A stretch of DNA of 49,061 nucleotides from Methanospirillaceae archaeon (GCA_016926505.1 JAFGOM010000093.1:1-49061); one strand, 5' to 3'; positions 35,234-44,761 are shown, counted from the first letter of the stretch. Notes: a model not told the origin generated them from the letters alone. Program-made: numbers and translations.

Positions 35234-37420
35234 ATGAACGGGGGGAAAGAGAAGAACAGGGATTCATCCCCCGTTATTCCTCTCGATTATCGGAAGATTA
35301 TCTCACTTCTGTCTGAGAGCGATGATGTATCTGATCTTGATATTCCGGCCGAATGGAAACCTCTCCAGGATAAGATTCATTCTTTGCAGAAAAGAAAAAC
35401 AGAGCATGTAAATGGGTATGATGCCGTACCTGACCTCGTGAATCAATGCACGTATCCGCTTGCCATCCAGATTCGCGACGAGATCGTTTCCACAAACAGG
35501 GAATTTTCAAAAATCGCATTAAACGATTCTCTTTCTGTTCCCGGATGGATGATGGAGCGTGAGATAAACGGCCGTGAATACCAGGCATTGGATCATTCTT
35601 TTTGGATAATCTCGGTAATACCTCTGTATGACGGCACATCTCTCTCCCGGATTATAGCCCTTATCCCAAAAGATTCAGTTGTGATCTGTGAGGATTCTCT
35701 CTTTTCCCTTCTTCCGTATCCTGCTCTTCTGTTAAACAAGGCAGGTTTTATTGTCCGGGTGAATGCTGCGTTCTGTACGATGTCAGGGAAGAAGGCCCCG
35801 GAACTCATTTATCATGATCCGGTTTCAATCGGGTTTCCTGAAAGCATCAGGGAACAGTGTGATATGGTTATCAAAACAAAAACACCCTGTTCTGCCGGGA
35901 TGCAGTATTACTCTGTTTTTGGAATCTCTCATGATATTAACGTCTTCATGGCACCAATGATGGTAGTGCCCGGACAGGTTGACCGGATTTGTATTCTCAT
36001 ATCTGACAAGGATACTGCAAAATCCGGTGATTCCGGCATTTTAAAGGATACCGGTTGCACTGCATTGCGAAACCGTTTTCTTACCCTGCGTTCCGGCCTC
36101 CCTCTTGCAACCGCAGAGATTGATGATGCCGGACTGGTTCGATCGGCCAACGATCCCTTTGCCCTGATATTTGGTGTTGATCCAGAATCTCTCATCATGC
36201 GGGAGATGAATACCCTTATCCCGGATATCATTCCTGAATCTGATCCAGAACAATTATGTCCTGATAATGCCGGTATTACCCGGGAGGGTATGGTTTATCT
36301 CCCCGGATACCAGGGAATCCTTGAGATAAAAGCCCTTCGTATGCCAGATGCAGAAAAAACAGGATGCGGGATGTTTCTCTTTCTTATCCAGAAGATGCAG
36401 AAAGAGAAGGTTCCTGCCGTTGTATCCGAACCAGGTGCGGGAAGATTGCCGGATGAAGGGGATAATACCGGTGACCGGAGGATGGACTGGATTATCAGGT
36501 TCATAGCATCGTATCCTGCACCTGCTCTCATCTGCGATATCGCAGGAGTAATCCTCTCAGCAAACCAGATATGGAGCAGGTATACCGGAAAAGAACCATC
36601 AGAAATTTCCAATTTGCATGTATATGATATCCTTTCCGGAAACAAAAAAAAGATATTTCCGGTGCAGGATGGGAGTGCCGGTTCGTATACTGATACGGTT
36701 GAGATCCATCACAATGAAACGAGTTATGTGTTCCATCAGTTTTGCGTTCCCGTAGATCTCAATGACAAAAAACTCTATCTGGTTCTCTTTTCTGATATGA
36801 CCCGTGAATTTGAGTCAATACGTTCTCAATCCGCTGAGATTGCTGCGTTACAGGCAAGGATAACCGTTCTTCATGATACGATTCAATCCACAGGATCTTC
36901 CCGGGATGCGGAGACGGAACTACCAGGAGATGTTCCCGGTTCTCATGAGATCCTTGCTTTTACCATTCATGAGAGCTGGTTTGCCATTGACATTGAGATG
37001 GTACGGGAGATCATCGAGATGGTCCCGATAACCCCTCTTCCCAATACTCCTCATTACATCTGTGGAGTTATCAATCTCAGGGGAGAGATCACAACGGTCA
37101 TCAATCTCTCATCGTTAATCGGATCATCAACAGAAAAAAGAAGGGAGGAACAGAAGATCATCGTGCTTTCCCCAGACAGGACCGAACGGGTAAATCTTGG
37201 ACTTATTGTTGATGAGGTTGTCAGTGTGCAGCAGATAGAGAAAAAACAACTTAATATACTCGGAGATGATATCACTGCACATACCCGGACCGGGATCAAG
37301 GGGATAATCAGGGTGGAGCCGGATGAGAGACATGGTGCAGATGAGTCAACCGGGCTCACCAAGCTGGTTATCTGGCTGAAGATGGAGCAGATTATTGATG
37401 AGATTCGTCTGCAGAGTTAA
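35234..37420 (+). CDS. PAS-PAS-PAS-CheW fusion protein
   Basis: This protein of about 728 residues has no membrane helices. Three PAS-like domains are seen, with approximate positions 150-255 (LPYPALLLNKAGFIVRVNAAFC), 285-395 (ATAEIDDAGLVRSANDPFALIFG) and 417-535 (PAPALICDIAGVILSANQIWSRYTGKEPSE). A short coiled coil (SQSAEIAALQARITVL) leads to a C-terminal CheW domain (about 575-728), which includes FAIDIEMVREIIEMVPITPLPNTPHYICGVINLRGEITTVINL. CheW links receptors to the CheA kinase, so this is a soluble sensor-adaptor. ATG at 35234 was chosen; a GTG at 35201 with AGGGA upstream is possible. cheR follows after about 40 bases. Confidence 0.87.
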   Translation: MNGGKEKNRDSSPVIPLDYRKIISLLSESDDVSDLDIPAEWKPLQDKIHSLQKRKTEHVNGYDAVPDLVNQCTYPLAIQIRDEIVSTNREFSKIALNDSLSVPGWMMEREINGREYQALDHSFWIISVIPLYDGTSLSRIIALIPKDSVVICEDSLFSLLPYPALLLNKAGFIVRVNAAFCTMSGKKAPELIYHDPVSIGFPESIREQCDMVIKTKTPCSAGMQYYSVFGISHDINVFMAPMMVVPGQVDRICILISDKDTAKSGDSGILKDTGCTALRNRFLTLRSGLPLATAEIDDAGLVRSANDPFALIFGVDPESLIMREMNTLIPDIIPESDPEQLCPDNAGITREGMVYLPGYQGILEIKALRMPDAEKTGCGMFLFLIQKMQKEKVPAVVSEPGAGRLPDEGDNTGDRRMDWIIRFIASYPAPALICDIAGVILSANQIWSRYTGKEPSEISNLHVYDILSGNKKKIFPVQDGSAGSYTDTVEIHHNETSYVFHQFCVPVDLNDKKLYLVLFSDMTREFESIRSQSAEIAALQARITVLHDTIQSTGSSRDAETELPGDVPGSHEILAFTIHESWFAIDIEMVREIIEMVPITPLPNTPHYICGVINLRGEITTVINLSSLIGSSTEKRREEQKIIVLSPDRTERVNLGLIVDEVVSVQQIEKKQLNILGDDITAHTRTGIKGIIRVEPDERHGADESTGLTKLVIWLKMEQIIDEIRLQS

Positions 37421-37462
37421 TTGATTTACAGATTTTTGTAACAGGGTTGTGTAACCGATATC

Positions 37463-38317
37463 ATGGATATGAATAATTTATTTCCCGATTCATCATCTCT
37501 TTCAGATAAGATGAAGACTGCTGGTTTTTCTGAACTGGTAAAGGCGATTGAAGGGATGCTGAATATGCATCTTTCAAGTTACAAAGAAGATTATATCAAG
37601 CGCAGGCTTCTATCACGGATGAACTCTACGCGGACTACCAGTTACCGGGATTATCATCAGTACCTTCTTTCGACTCCTGAAGAGAAGGAGAAACTGAGAA
37701 ATGCACTGACCATCAACGTTACCAAATTTTTCCGTGACCTTGGTGTCTTTGATCTGGTTCGGAAAGAGATATTTCCTGAGATATTAAATAAAAAGCAAAA
37801 TCTTCATCTCTGGAGTGCCGGATGTTCATCAGGAGAAGAACCGTACACGTATGCGATTATCCTCTATGAATTAAATAAACTGAAACGATCCGGGTCAGTA
37901 ATAACGGCAACCGATATTGATGATACGATATTAAAGAAGGCAAAAGAAGGGATATATGAAAAAACCGCTCTCGAAAACATGCAGGAAGCACAGATATCCC
38001 GCCATTTTACCCTGCTTGAAGACGGCAGGTACTCAATTAAACCTCATATCAGGGAGATGGTCCGGTTTTCACATCATGATCTGATGAAAGGCGTACCGGT
38101 CTCACGCTTTAATGATGTTGTCTCATGCAGGAATGTAACCATCTACTTTAATGAAGATCAGAAACGTAACCTGATTCGCCTGATATATGAAGGGCTTGTG
38201 GATGGAGGGTATTATATCATGGGAATGTCTGAGTATCTCGCACGGGATATGGATATGTATTTCACCCCGTACCGGCCGATGCTTAAGGTTTTTAAAAAAA
38301 CAGAGAAGAAGTTCTGA
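37463..38317 (+). CDS. cheR: chemotaxis protein methyltransferase CheR
   Basis: This 284-residue protein is a CheR-type SAM-dependent glutamate methyltransferase acting on chemoreceptors. The N-terminal helical domain is seen at about 20-80 with YKEDYIKRRLLSRM, followed by NVTKFFRD (85-92), and the SAM-binding motif I WSAGCSSGEEPYTYA at 117-131. Later motifs include NDVVSCRNVTIYF and GGYYIMGMSEYL. In-frame ATGs lie at 37463 and 37469. It is encoded 42 bases after the CheW fusion, and together they point to receptor adaptation around that sensor. The cheA, cheY and mcp genes are not in the window. Confidence 0.95.
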   Translation: MDMNNLFPDSSSLSDKMKTAGFSELVKAIEGMLNMHLSSYKEDYIKRRLLSRMNSTRTTSYRDYHQYLLSTPEEKEKLRNALTINVTKFFRDLGVFDLVRKEIFPEILNKKQNLHLWSAGCSSGEEPYTYAIILYELNKLKRSGSVITATDIDDTILKKAKEGIYEKTALENMQEAQISRHFTLLEDGRYSIKPHIREMVRFSHHDLMKGVPVSRFNDVVSCRNVTIYFNEDQKRNLIRLIYEGLVDGGYYIMGMSEYLARDMDMYFTPYRPMLKVFKKTEKKF

Positions 38318-38338
38318 CATTTTTCTGAAAGAAATGGA

Positions 38339-38369
38339 TAACCCCGGGTTACGACACCCTTTTCGTGTT
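38339..38369. terminator. two hairpins between convergent genes, possible two-way terminator
   Basis: TAACC (38339-38343) pairs with GGTTA (38347-38351), and GACAC (38353-38357) with GTGTT (38365-38369) with one G-U pair. They fill the 50-base gap between cheR and the convergent small gene. T-rich stretches occur on both sides (CCTTTTC loop, and T8 just beyond on the plus strand, within the small gene's end). Confidence 0.4.
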
Positions 38370-38634
38370 ATCGACCGAATAACTTTCTTTTTTTTGTATC
38401 ATCAACGGGAATACCACTGAGTCGTTTTAGTTCTAAATCCCGCTCTTTCTGCTTTTTAATCTCCTGAAGCAGGATCCAGATGTTAAAACAGATGAGAATT
38501 ACTACCAGAATTGATACAATCCATGCTGCAATACCGGAAACCCTGGTCTCTTTAAGGCCCCATACCAGGTATAACATCATAACAATTGCTATGGTGTAAA
38601 ATGGTCCCCAGAGTTTGGCATTGAGGTAATTCAT
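38368..38634 (-). CDS. small two-helix membrane protein
   Basis: This 88-residue protein is not recognised. Residues 8-27 (LWGPFYTIAIVMMLYLVWGL) and 33-56 (SGIAAWIVSILVVILICFNIWIL) are membrane helices. The C-terminal 30 residues are charged and probably a cytoplasmic coiled segment (LLQEIKKQKERDLELKRLSG), with KKRKLFGR at the end. It is transcribed alone, convergent to cheR and divergent from the lipoprotein gene. The function is unknown. Confidence 0.65.
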   Translation of the reverse strand: MNYLNAKLWGPFYTIAIVMMLYLVWGLKETRVSGIAAWIVSILVVILICFNIWILLQEIKKQKERDLELKRLSGIPVDDTKKRKLFGR

Positions 38635-38714
38635 GCAGATATCTGACTTTGATGAGGTTCTTTAAATAAGTATCCATAGTATGGATGGTCCTTCCTGGTT
38701 ATACCCGCAGAGGT

Positions 38715-38725
38715 CATAAATAAAT
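38715..38725 (+). promoter_or_regulatory. TATA box of the lipoprotein gene (leaderless start)
   Basis: CATAAATAAAT is centred about 24-30 bases before the ATGs at 38744 and 38750. No ribosome binding site precedes either ATG. This spacing suggests transcription starts at or near the start codon, giving a leaderless mRNA. Confidence 0.5.
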
Positions 38726-38743
38726 CACGGTATAATCTTGGTT

Positions 38744-39913
38744 ATGAATATGAGACAATACCGAAACATTATCCCGCTCATCATTGTCTTCTCACTTCTG
38801 CTGTCCGGTTGTGGATGTGTTGAGACACCCCCGCAGCAGGGTGATTATGAACCGGGAATCGATCTCATACCTGACTCCCTGACCGGAATTTCCGGAGGGG
38901 GAACAGGCTCCTCAATACCCGGAGAGGATGGAGCTGATGGTGCATCAGGCTCAGAATCATCTGAGGATGTATTGCCGGTTCCGGTTGTGGAAGTAACTCC
39001 CAATCCGCACAGTAACGTGCAGGTACATACTCCTCAATATCAGAATCTCTATACTCAGGAGGTAATATCTCCAAGGACCGTCTTAATCCCGGTATACACA
39101 ACTGAGGAGAGGGAGTTCCTTAATTCAGGAACGGCATTCCTCTATACCGTTACGACACCACCGGTCTATGTTGTTCTCTCCTTTAAACCCAAAATGGATA
39201 CGATAACAAAGGTTTTTGACAAGAGAACCGGAGATAAGGAAGGTACCGTGAGTCTGGATATTACCCGGCCCAGTCCGTATTCATGGCTGGAGATGATTAT
39301 CTATGATACAGAAACCGGGAATCCTGTTGCCAGTGAGGGATTTGGGAAGGTCTATAATGAAGATCCGGAAAAAACCGTGGTGTTGCGGGAGAGTGGGACG
39401 TACCAGTTTGATTTCTGGGGTAGTTTCATCAACTCCACAATAACCCTGAAGATACCTCTGGAGAAGGCGACCGAGGAACAATACCAGGCAGCTCTGCGTG
39501 CTGAATCAAAAGCAAGCGGAAAACTGGGATTTGTGTACCTTATCCTTCCTGATCTGCCGGGCGGATGGTCACAGACAGGTGATTCGGAACATACCGCGAC
39601 CCTCTATAAATCTACGTTAACCAATCCTGCCGCCGGATCACGGTTCAACCAGGTAATTCAAAAGTTCCCGTCCGAGTCAGAAGCAGAGAGCGGATACAAT
39701 ACACTGAAGGATGAGATAGGACACCTGACTATCAGGACACTGTCTGTTGGAGAGGACGGAATATCGTACGAGAGTGTCAGGAAGAATGGCATCCTCTATA
39801 AAAAGGGACTCATGGTTGTCCAGCTTGACAGTTACTCCTATCCCCCTGTTCCGGTATCTGAATTAAAGAGATATGCAGAGATTATTGAAGGCAGAATTGA
39901 GAGTGAACCGTAG
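38744..39913 (+). CDS. lipoprotein, unknown function
   Basis: This 389-residue protein has a signal peptide with the lipobox LLSGC (Cys at about 23), so it is lipid-anchored outside the cell. A low-complexity linker rich in Gly, Ser, Glu and Pro (about 25-80) precedes a beta-rich middle domain (about 95-240, with PPVYVVLSFKPKMDTITKVFDKR). A C-terminal domain (about 260-385) contains LPGGWSQTGDSEHTATLYKST and the AESGYNTLKDEI segment. A TTG at 38738 and an ATG at 38750 are possible alternative starts. No enzyme motif is seen; it may bind ligands or act as a sensor at the cell surface. Confidence 0.8.
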   Translation: MNMRQYRNIIPLIIVFSLLLSGCGCVETPPQQGDYEPGIDLIPDSLTGISGGGTGSSIPGEDGADGASGSESSEDVLPVPVVEVTPNPHSNVQVHTPQYQNLYTQEVISPRTVLIPVYTTEEREFLNSGTAFLYTVTTPPVYVVLSFKPKMDTITKVFDKRTGDKEGTVSLDITRPSPYSWLEMIIYDTETGNPVASEGFGKVYNEDPEKTVVLRESGTYQFDFWGSFINSTITLKIPLEKATEEQYQAALRAESKASGKLGFVYLILPDLPGGWSQTGDSEHTATLYKSTLTNPAAGSRFNQVIQKFPSESEAESGYNTLKDEIGHLTIRTLSVGEDGISYESVRKNGILYKKGLMVVQLDSYSYPPVPVSELKRYAEIIEGRIESEP

Positions 39914-39930
39914 GATTAAGGCAAATAATT

Positions 39931-40593
39931 TTACCGGTCCGGGGCCGATCCACCGATACCTGCTTTTTTTAGGTCTTCCCTGCTGTTAATATTGGTAAAA
40001 CTTGATAGTCCGGGATCTATTTTTCGTATCTCGTTTATCGTAATTAATTTCGTATGAATCTTTTCGGCGAGGATAGAAAGCCGGGTTATGGATGAATCAC
40101 AAAGGATACGGGCCAGTGCTTCACGCTGATATACTGCATGCAACATCTCATAGATGCCGGAATCCTGTACCGGAATAACTGCTTCATAGGAGGGAATGAA
40201 CGAGAGAAGATACTCAAAAACTTCTCTCTTTATACAGGGCATATCACAGGCAACCAGAAGAATAACCGGGTACAATGCGGAGATGACACCGGCATGCAGT
40301 CCTCCGACGGGGCCGGTTCCCCTTCTGATATCAGGGATACAGCGAACGTGTGGGATATCGCTGAATCGTGTACACTGACTGCTATCACGGGTGATTAGCA
40401 GTATTTCATCGCACAGGGGAGTAAGAATTCGTATCTGTCGTTCTAAAAAGCAGTCAGAGTCCAGAGTCAGGAAGTACTTCTCGGTTCCAAAGAACCGTTT
40501 TGCCTCTCCACCAACCAGGATAAGGCAGGATACCTGTTTTTTTTGGGAATGGTTCTTTTCTTCCGGAGGGGGGTATCTGGTTTTGGTCATCAT
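39931..40593 (-). CDS. mobA: MobA-like molybdenum cofactor nucleotidyltransferase
   Basis: This 220-residue protein resembles MobA, which attaches GMP to molybdopterin for enzymes such as formylmethanofuran dehydrogenase and formate dehydrogenase. The nucleotide-binding loop is LILVGGEAKRFFGTEKYFL, a variant of LAGGxSxRMGxxK. The metal-binding VACDMPCI and the GPVGGLHAGV segment are typical. The N-terminal 20 residues are a polar extension (TRYPPPEEKNHSQKKQ); no later start lies before the loop. It lies 100 bases downstream of the alkyltransferase gene on the same strand. A related NTP transferase with another substrate is possible. Confidence 0.85.
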   Translation of the reverse strand: MMTKTRYPPPEEKNHSQKKQVSCLILVGGEAKRFFGTEKYFLTLDSDCFLERQIRILTPLCDEILLITRDSSQCTRFSDIPHVRCIPDIRRGTGPVGGLHAGVISALYPVILLVACDMPCIKREVFEYLLSFIPSYEAVIPVQDSGIYEMLHAVYQREALARILCDSSITRLSILAEKIHTKLITINEIRKIDPGLSSFTNINSREDLKKAGIGGSAPDR

Positions 40594-40695
40594 CTCTTCC
40601 CGAAAGACACAGCGTGCCGATTCAAAAGAGTTTCTTTATATTTCTCATCCGTATCAGTATCTGCAATGATGATAAAATATCGGTTATTTTCTCTT

Positions 40696-41148
40696 CTATT
40701 CATCTTTTCTCCCTGTCTTTTTTATTCTCTTCTCAAGGGCAAGAAGTTCCTCTTTAATCCGGATGTCAGGGGAGAATCCGCCGATTCCATTCTTCCCGAC
40801 GACACGGTGGCAGGGGATAACAAGAGGTGTCGGATTTCGTTTCATGGCAAGACCGACCAGACGCGGGCTGGTCGCAAGATCCCTGGCAATCAATCCATAG
40901 GATGCCGTCTCTCCATACGGAATAGAAACAACCCTCTCATAAATATGAGCATATGCACCGGAATTGAGAAGGACATCAGAGACACACCCCTGGATATCTG
41001 TTCTTTTTCCGGCAAGAAATAACCGCACCGGCAATGGAACCAAACCTGATGCACCGGTTTTGCGTGGTTTGAACCTGATATAATAGATGATTTCTCTTTC
41101 CCATTCAACTTCGACATCCCAGTACACAAAGGGACAGGATCCAATCAT
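40696..41148 (-). CDS. ogt: methylated-DNA-[protein]-cysteine S-methyltransferase
   Basis: This 150-residue protein removes alkyl groups from O6 of guanine by moving them to a cysteine. The active site PCHRVVG is near residue 112, with the helix-turn-helix segment IPYGETASYGLIARDLATSPRLVG before it and KNGIGGFSPDIRIKEELLALE after it. ATG at 41148 was chosen because it overlaps the helicase stop as ATGA; the open frame continues 23 codons upstream, inside the helicase gene. A repair enzyme coupled to a helicase suggests one DNA repair transcript. Confidence 0.95.
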   Translation of the reverse strand: MIGSCPFVYWDVEVEWEREIIYYIRFKPRKTGASGLVPLPVRLFLAGKRTDIQGCVSDVLLNSGAYAHIYERVVSIPYGETASYGLIARDLATSPRLVGLAMKRNPTPLVIPCHRVVGKNGIGGFSPDIRIKEELLALEKRIKKTGRKDE

Positions 41149-43166
41149 GCTGACCAGTCTTGTACCTGTTCCGGGAACGATTTGTCTGTTGTTATCAGCA
41201 GTTCCTCCTGCATCCATAATGGCAGCCGGTGTCTCATCCCGTCGGTGAGGTACCGGCTATCGCCGAAGATGAGTACTCCCTTATCGGTAGGGGTCCTGAT
41301 GACCCTTCCCAGGGACTGGAGTGCTTTGTTTAAGGCAGGTAATGTATAGGAGAGAAATTCTCCTTCCTCCTGAAATTTCTGCCGGTAATACCCGATGATC
41401 ATCTGCCTGACCCGGTTATAGGGAGCGAGTGGGAGTCCGATAACCATGACTCCTGCAAGCATCTCCCCCCGGTAGTCAAGACCTTCAGAGAATTTCCCTC
41501 CACAGACGGCAAATAGTATGCCATAATATCCCTTCTTAGGAAGAGAGATAAACCGCTGGAGAGTTTCCCTTGCGAGAGCAGGATCCTTTGGCTCCACGAG
41601 GAGTTCTCTTTCGATATCAGGTCCGGCGAGCCTGACGTAGGTCTCGAGTATCTGATAAGATGGGAAATATACTGCCAGGTTCCCTGCAATCCGGGAAAAA
41701 TCAATGATATACTGTCGAATCCGTTCGCTGTTCTCTTTCTCCTGGCGCTTCGAAAAGGCAGTGGTGATATCTGATGCTCCCAGTAAGAGACGGTTTTCCC
41801 GTGGAAATGTGTTGGGAAGTGTCAATGTACTGACCGGATAATTCGGATCCGCAGCTCTGAAGAAGAGATGCTGGTAACTTGTGACCGGGGAGAGGGTGCC
41901 TGATATCAGGACTGCAGAATGGTGTTGTACAACAAGGTTTGTCAATGCCAGAGAGGGATCGATATTGCGTATCTCAAGTATTATTCCATCAGCATCTTTT
42001 CGGTATACCGGCAGATATTCCGGACTTTTCATGGCAGTAGGGAAGGCTGAAAAAAAAGTGGTAAGCCGTTCCAGCCCGGTCAACCGGAATTCCCCTGCTT
42101 TTATATTCTGGTCTGCGAGGGTTTCTGATACCTCTATTAAGTCATCAATGACCTCTTCTATCGTCTCATAAAAGGATTCACGCAGAATCATCCGTAAAAA
42201 AATCCCGGGATCGAACCAGTCTTCCGTCTCTGTGGACCGTTTCAATCCGTTCATGAATGTTTTAATCTGGGGGATAAGATGGCGGATGGCATCAAGATTG
42301 TGATGACGCTTCCGGAGGGTTGCGATGTCACGTTCGGCACCTTCAAGGGTCTTTTCAGAGAGATCAACGCTTTTAATATTCTGCATACTCTCTCCGCAAT
42401 TATGCGCCTCATCGATGAGGAGAAGAATCTGATCCGGTTCATACTGGACCGAGGAGTACAGGGCTTCCCGTATCTGGTCATCAAAAAGGTGGTAATAATT
42501 ACAGATGATAACGTCAGCCTTCTGGGAGGCCTGCATCATTACTTCATACGGGCATAATCCCTTACAGGTATCTTCCAGTTCATGGGGGGGGATGGCATGG
42601 GTAAGAATGGTATCTGCCCGGTTTTTTAGGAGAGGTGACGGGCCGATTCTCAATCCCCCTCCCTTTTCTGAAGGATAGAATACTTTACTCCGAATAAAAA
42701 ACGGGCAGATGACTGGATGCTCCGGGTCATTCTGTTGTATCTGCCGCTTTATCATCGGATCCTTTGAGGGGTCAAAGTGTCCGGAGAGGGCACGATCCTT
42801 CATGAGTGAGCTGGAAAATGTTTTTACTGCTTCACATTTACGATATACATCTCCAACTCCTCCAAGGGGACACATGCTTCCTTTTCCGATAAGGTAGGAG
42901 AAAGAGAGTCCTGGTTGTTTCTCTCTGATAAGTGAGAGCTCACGGACAAATGTGGCTAATTGCGAGACGGTCCTGACTGCGATGATGATAAGACGATGAT
43001 TGCGGTTCGCAAGGAGTGCAGAGACAACACTTGATTTTCCTGATCCTGTCGGAGCATCAATGAGCAGGGTTCCTCCCTCTTCTGCAACACGCCCTGCAAC
43101 AGAGAGCATCTCTTCCTGAAACGGGCGGTAGGCCGGGTACGGAAACCACTGCAAAATATCACTCAT
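41145..43166 (-). CDS. XPD/Rad3-type ATP-dependent DNA helicase
   Basis: This 673-residue superfamily 2 helicase belongs to the XPD/DinG group, unwinding 5'-3' in repair. Visible are YRPFQEEM, Walker A DAPTGSGKSS (37-46), the DEAH box at 242-245, and the late motifs LISGTLSP and GKFSEGLDYRGEM, with QSLGRVIRTPTDKG as motif VI. Cys at 99, 111, 154, 201 and 205 lie where XPD has its iron-sulfur cluster; four of them could be ligands, but the spacing differs from well-known XPD. The alkyltransferase gene overlaps its end. Confidence 0.9.
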   Translation of the reverse strand: MSDILQWFPYPAYRPFQEEMLSVAGRVAEEGGTLLIDAPTGSGKSSVVSALLANRNHRLIIIAVRTVSQLATFVRELSLIREKQPGLSFSYLIGKGSMCPLGGVGDVYRKCEAVKTFSSSLMKDRALSGHFDPSKDPMIKRQIQQNDPEHPVICPFFIRSKVFYPSEKGGGLRIGPSPLLKNRADTILTHAIPPHELEDTCKGLCPYEVMMQASQKADVIICNYYHLFDDQIREALYSSVQYEPDQILLLIDEAHNCGESMQNIKSVDLSEKTLEGAERDIATLRKRHHNLDAIRHLIPQIKTFMNGLKRSTETEDWFDPGIFLRMILRESFYETIEEVIDDLIEVSETLADQNIKAGEFRLTGLERLTTFFSAFPTAMKSPEYLPVYRKDADGIILEIRNIDPSLALTNLVVQHHSAVLISGTLSPVTSYQHLFFRAADPNYPVSTLTLPNTFPRENRLLLGASDITTAFSKRQEKENSERIRQYIIDFSRIAGNLAVYFPSYQILETYVRLAGPDIERELLVEPKDPALARETLQRFISLPKKGYYGILFAVCGGKFSEGLDYRGEMLAGVMVIGLPLAPYNRVRQMIIGYYRQKFQEEGEFLSYTLPALNKALQSLGRVIRTPTDKGVLIFGDSRYLTDGMRHRLPLWMQEELLITTDKSFPEQVQDWSA

Positions 43167-43362
43167 CCTTATCTCATTGGATGGGATGACTGATTAGGTA
43201 TAAGGTTTCTCTGATACTATCATGTTCATCCCGGTGATATCGTTTCTTCCGGGCAAGAGTGATACTATCCTGCAGAACAGGAATAAAAAAAATCCCTTAC
43301 CGACTGGTGAAGTGAAAGAGAGAACAATAACTTACATCTCTCTGTCAGGAGACATGTACACA

Positions 43363-44706
43363 ATGGCAATACACCCAATTGAATTTCGATACGGGACTGA
43401 GCTGATGCGATCGGTCTGGAGTGAAGAACACCGGTTTGCCTGTATGATAAAAGCCGAGGTCGCGCTTGCCCGGGCAGAGGCAGATTTTGGTATGATCCCG
43501 GAAGATGCTGCAGAAACGATAAAAAATCGTGCAAAGTCGGCTTCTTTAATCCGTGCAAAGGAGATAGAAGAGGAGATCCATCATGATATGATGGCTGTGG
43601 TGCGTGCAATCTCCGAAGTATGTGACGATGCAGGGAGATGGATCCATTACGGGGCAACCTCAAATGATATACTGGATACAGCAACGGGGTTGCAGATACG
43701 TGATGCGCTGGTACTAATCAGGAAAGGATTAGAGGATCTTTTAGGTATCTTAGTATCCCTTGCAGAAGAGAATGCAGATCTTGTCTGTATTGCGAGAACC
43801 CACGGGCAGCACGGAGTACCGACTACCTACGGACTCAGGTTCGCGATCTGGGCAAGCGAGATTGGAAGGCATATCGAACGGTTAATCCAGATGAGTCCGA
43901 GGGTTTGTGTCGGTCAGATGACCGGGGCAGTCGGAACCCAGGCAGCCCTTGGTGCAGATGGAATCAAAATTCAACAAAGAATGATGGAGTACCTGTCCCT
44001 CTCTGCTGTTGATGTCTCATCGCAGATCATCCAGCGGGACCGCTACATCGAGTACTTCTGTTTTCTTGCATCTGTTGCAACCTCACTTGATAAGATTGCA
44101 ATTGAGATCCGTACCCTTCAGCGGACCGAGATCGGTGAAGTTGAGGAGTCTTTTGGGAAAAACCAGGTGGGTTCATCCACCATGCCTCATAAGAGAAATC
44201 CAATCCGGAGCGAACAGGTATCAGGTCTGGCCCGGATCGTCAGGGCAGCCGTTGAACCGGCGATGCAGAATAATACCCTCTGGGATGAGCGTGATCTGAC
44301 CAACTCGTCCTGTGAACGGGTTATCTTTCCTGAAGCAACGATTCTCTGTGATCATATAATCCATGTATGCACTGGTGTACTCAAAGGCCTTGTTCTGAAA
44401 CCTGACCGGATTCGTGAGAATCTCTTTCTCCTGCATGGGATAAATATGGCTGAATCGATCATGATCGATCTTACCCGGAAGGGAATGGGCCGCCAGGAAG
44501 CCCATGAAATTATTCGTCTTGCCTCGATGCAGGCGCTATCAGAGAAGAAGTCACTCGCCCTGATCCTGCAGGATGACCGAAAGATAATGCAGTATCTTAC
44601 CAGAGAAGAGATAGAATCCCTCCTGCAGCCTGAACAGTACCTGGGAACATCAAAAGAACAGATAGCCCGGACCATACAGAAATTACAGGTATTTCTGAAG
44701 CTTTGA
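43363..44706 (+). CDS. purB: adenylosuccinate lyase
   Basis: This 447-residue enzyme catalyses two steps of purine synthesis, splitting SAICAR and adenylosuccinate with release of fumarate. The fumarase/aspartase signature GSSTMPHKRNP is present, along with RTHGQHGVPTTYG and HYGATSNDILDT. Start 43363 gives the usual archaeal MAIHPIEFRYGTELM and has AGGAGA 10 bases upstream; an ATG at 43354 is too near that site. It is transcribed alone, divergent from the helicase gene. Confidence 0.97.
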   Translation: MAIHPIEFRYGTELMRSVWSEEHRFACMIKAEVALARAEADFGMIPEDAAETIKNRAKSASLIRAKEIEEEIHHDMMAVVRAISEVCDDAGRWIHYGATSNDILDTATGLQIRDALVLIRKGLEDLLGILVSLAEENADLVCIARTHGQHGVPTTYGLRFAIWASEIGRHIERLIQMSPRVCVGQMTGAVGTQAALGADGIKIQQRMMEYLSLSAVDVSSQIIQRDRYIEYFCFLASVATSLDKIAIEIRTLQRTEIGEVEESFGKNQVGSSTMPHKRNPIRSEQVSGLARIVRAAVEPAMQNNTLWDERDLTNSSCERVIFPEATILCDHIIHVCTGVLKGLVLKPDRIRENLFLLHGINMAESIMIDLTRKGMGRQEAHEIIRLASMQALSEKKSLALILQDDRKIMQYLTREEIESLLQPEQYLGTSKEQIARTIQKLQVFLKL

Positions 44707-44761
44707 GTGACCGAATCCCTGAAACAGAGGTAGTATATAAAAAAGAAATGAGAAGGCCGGA

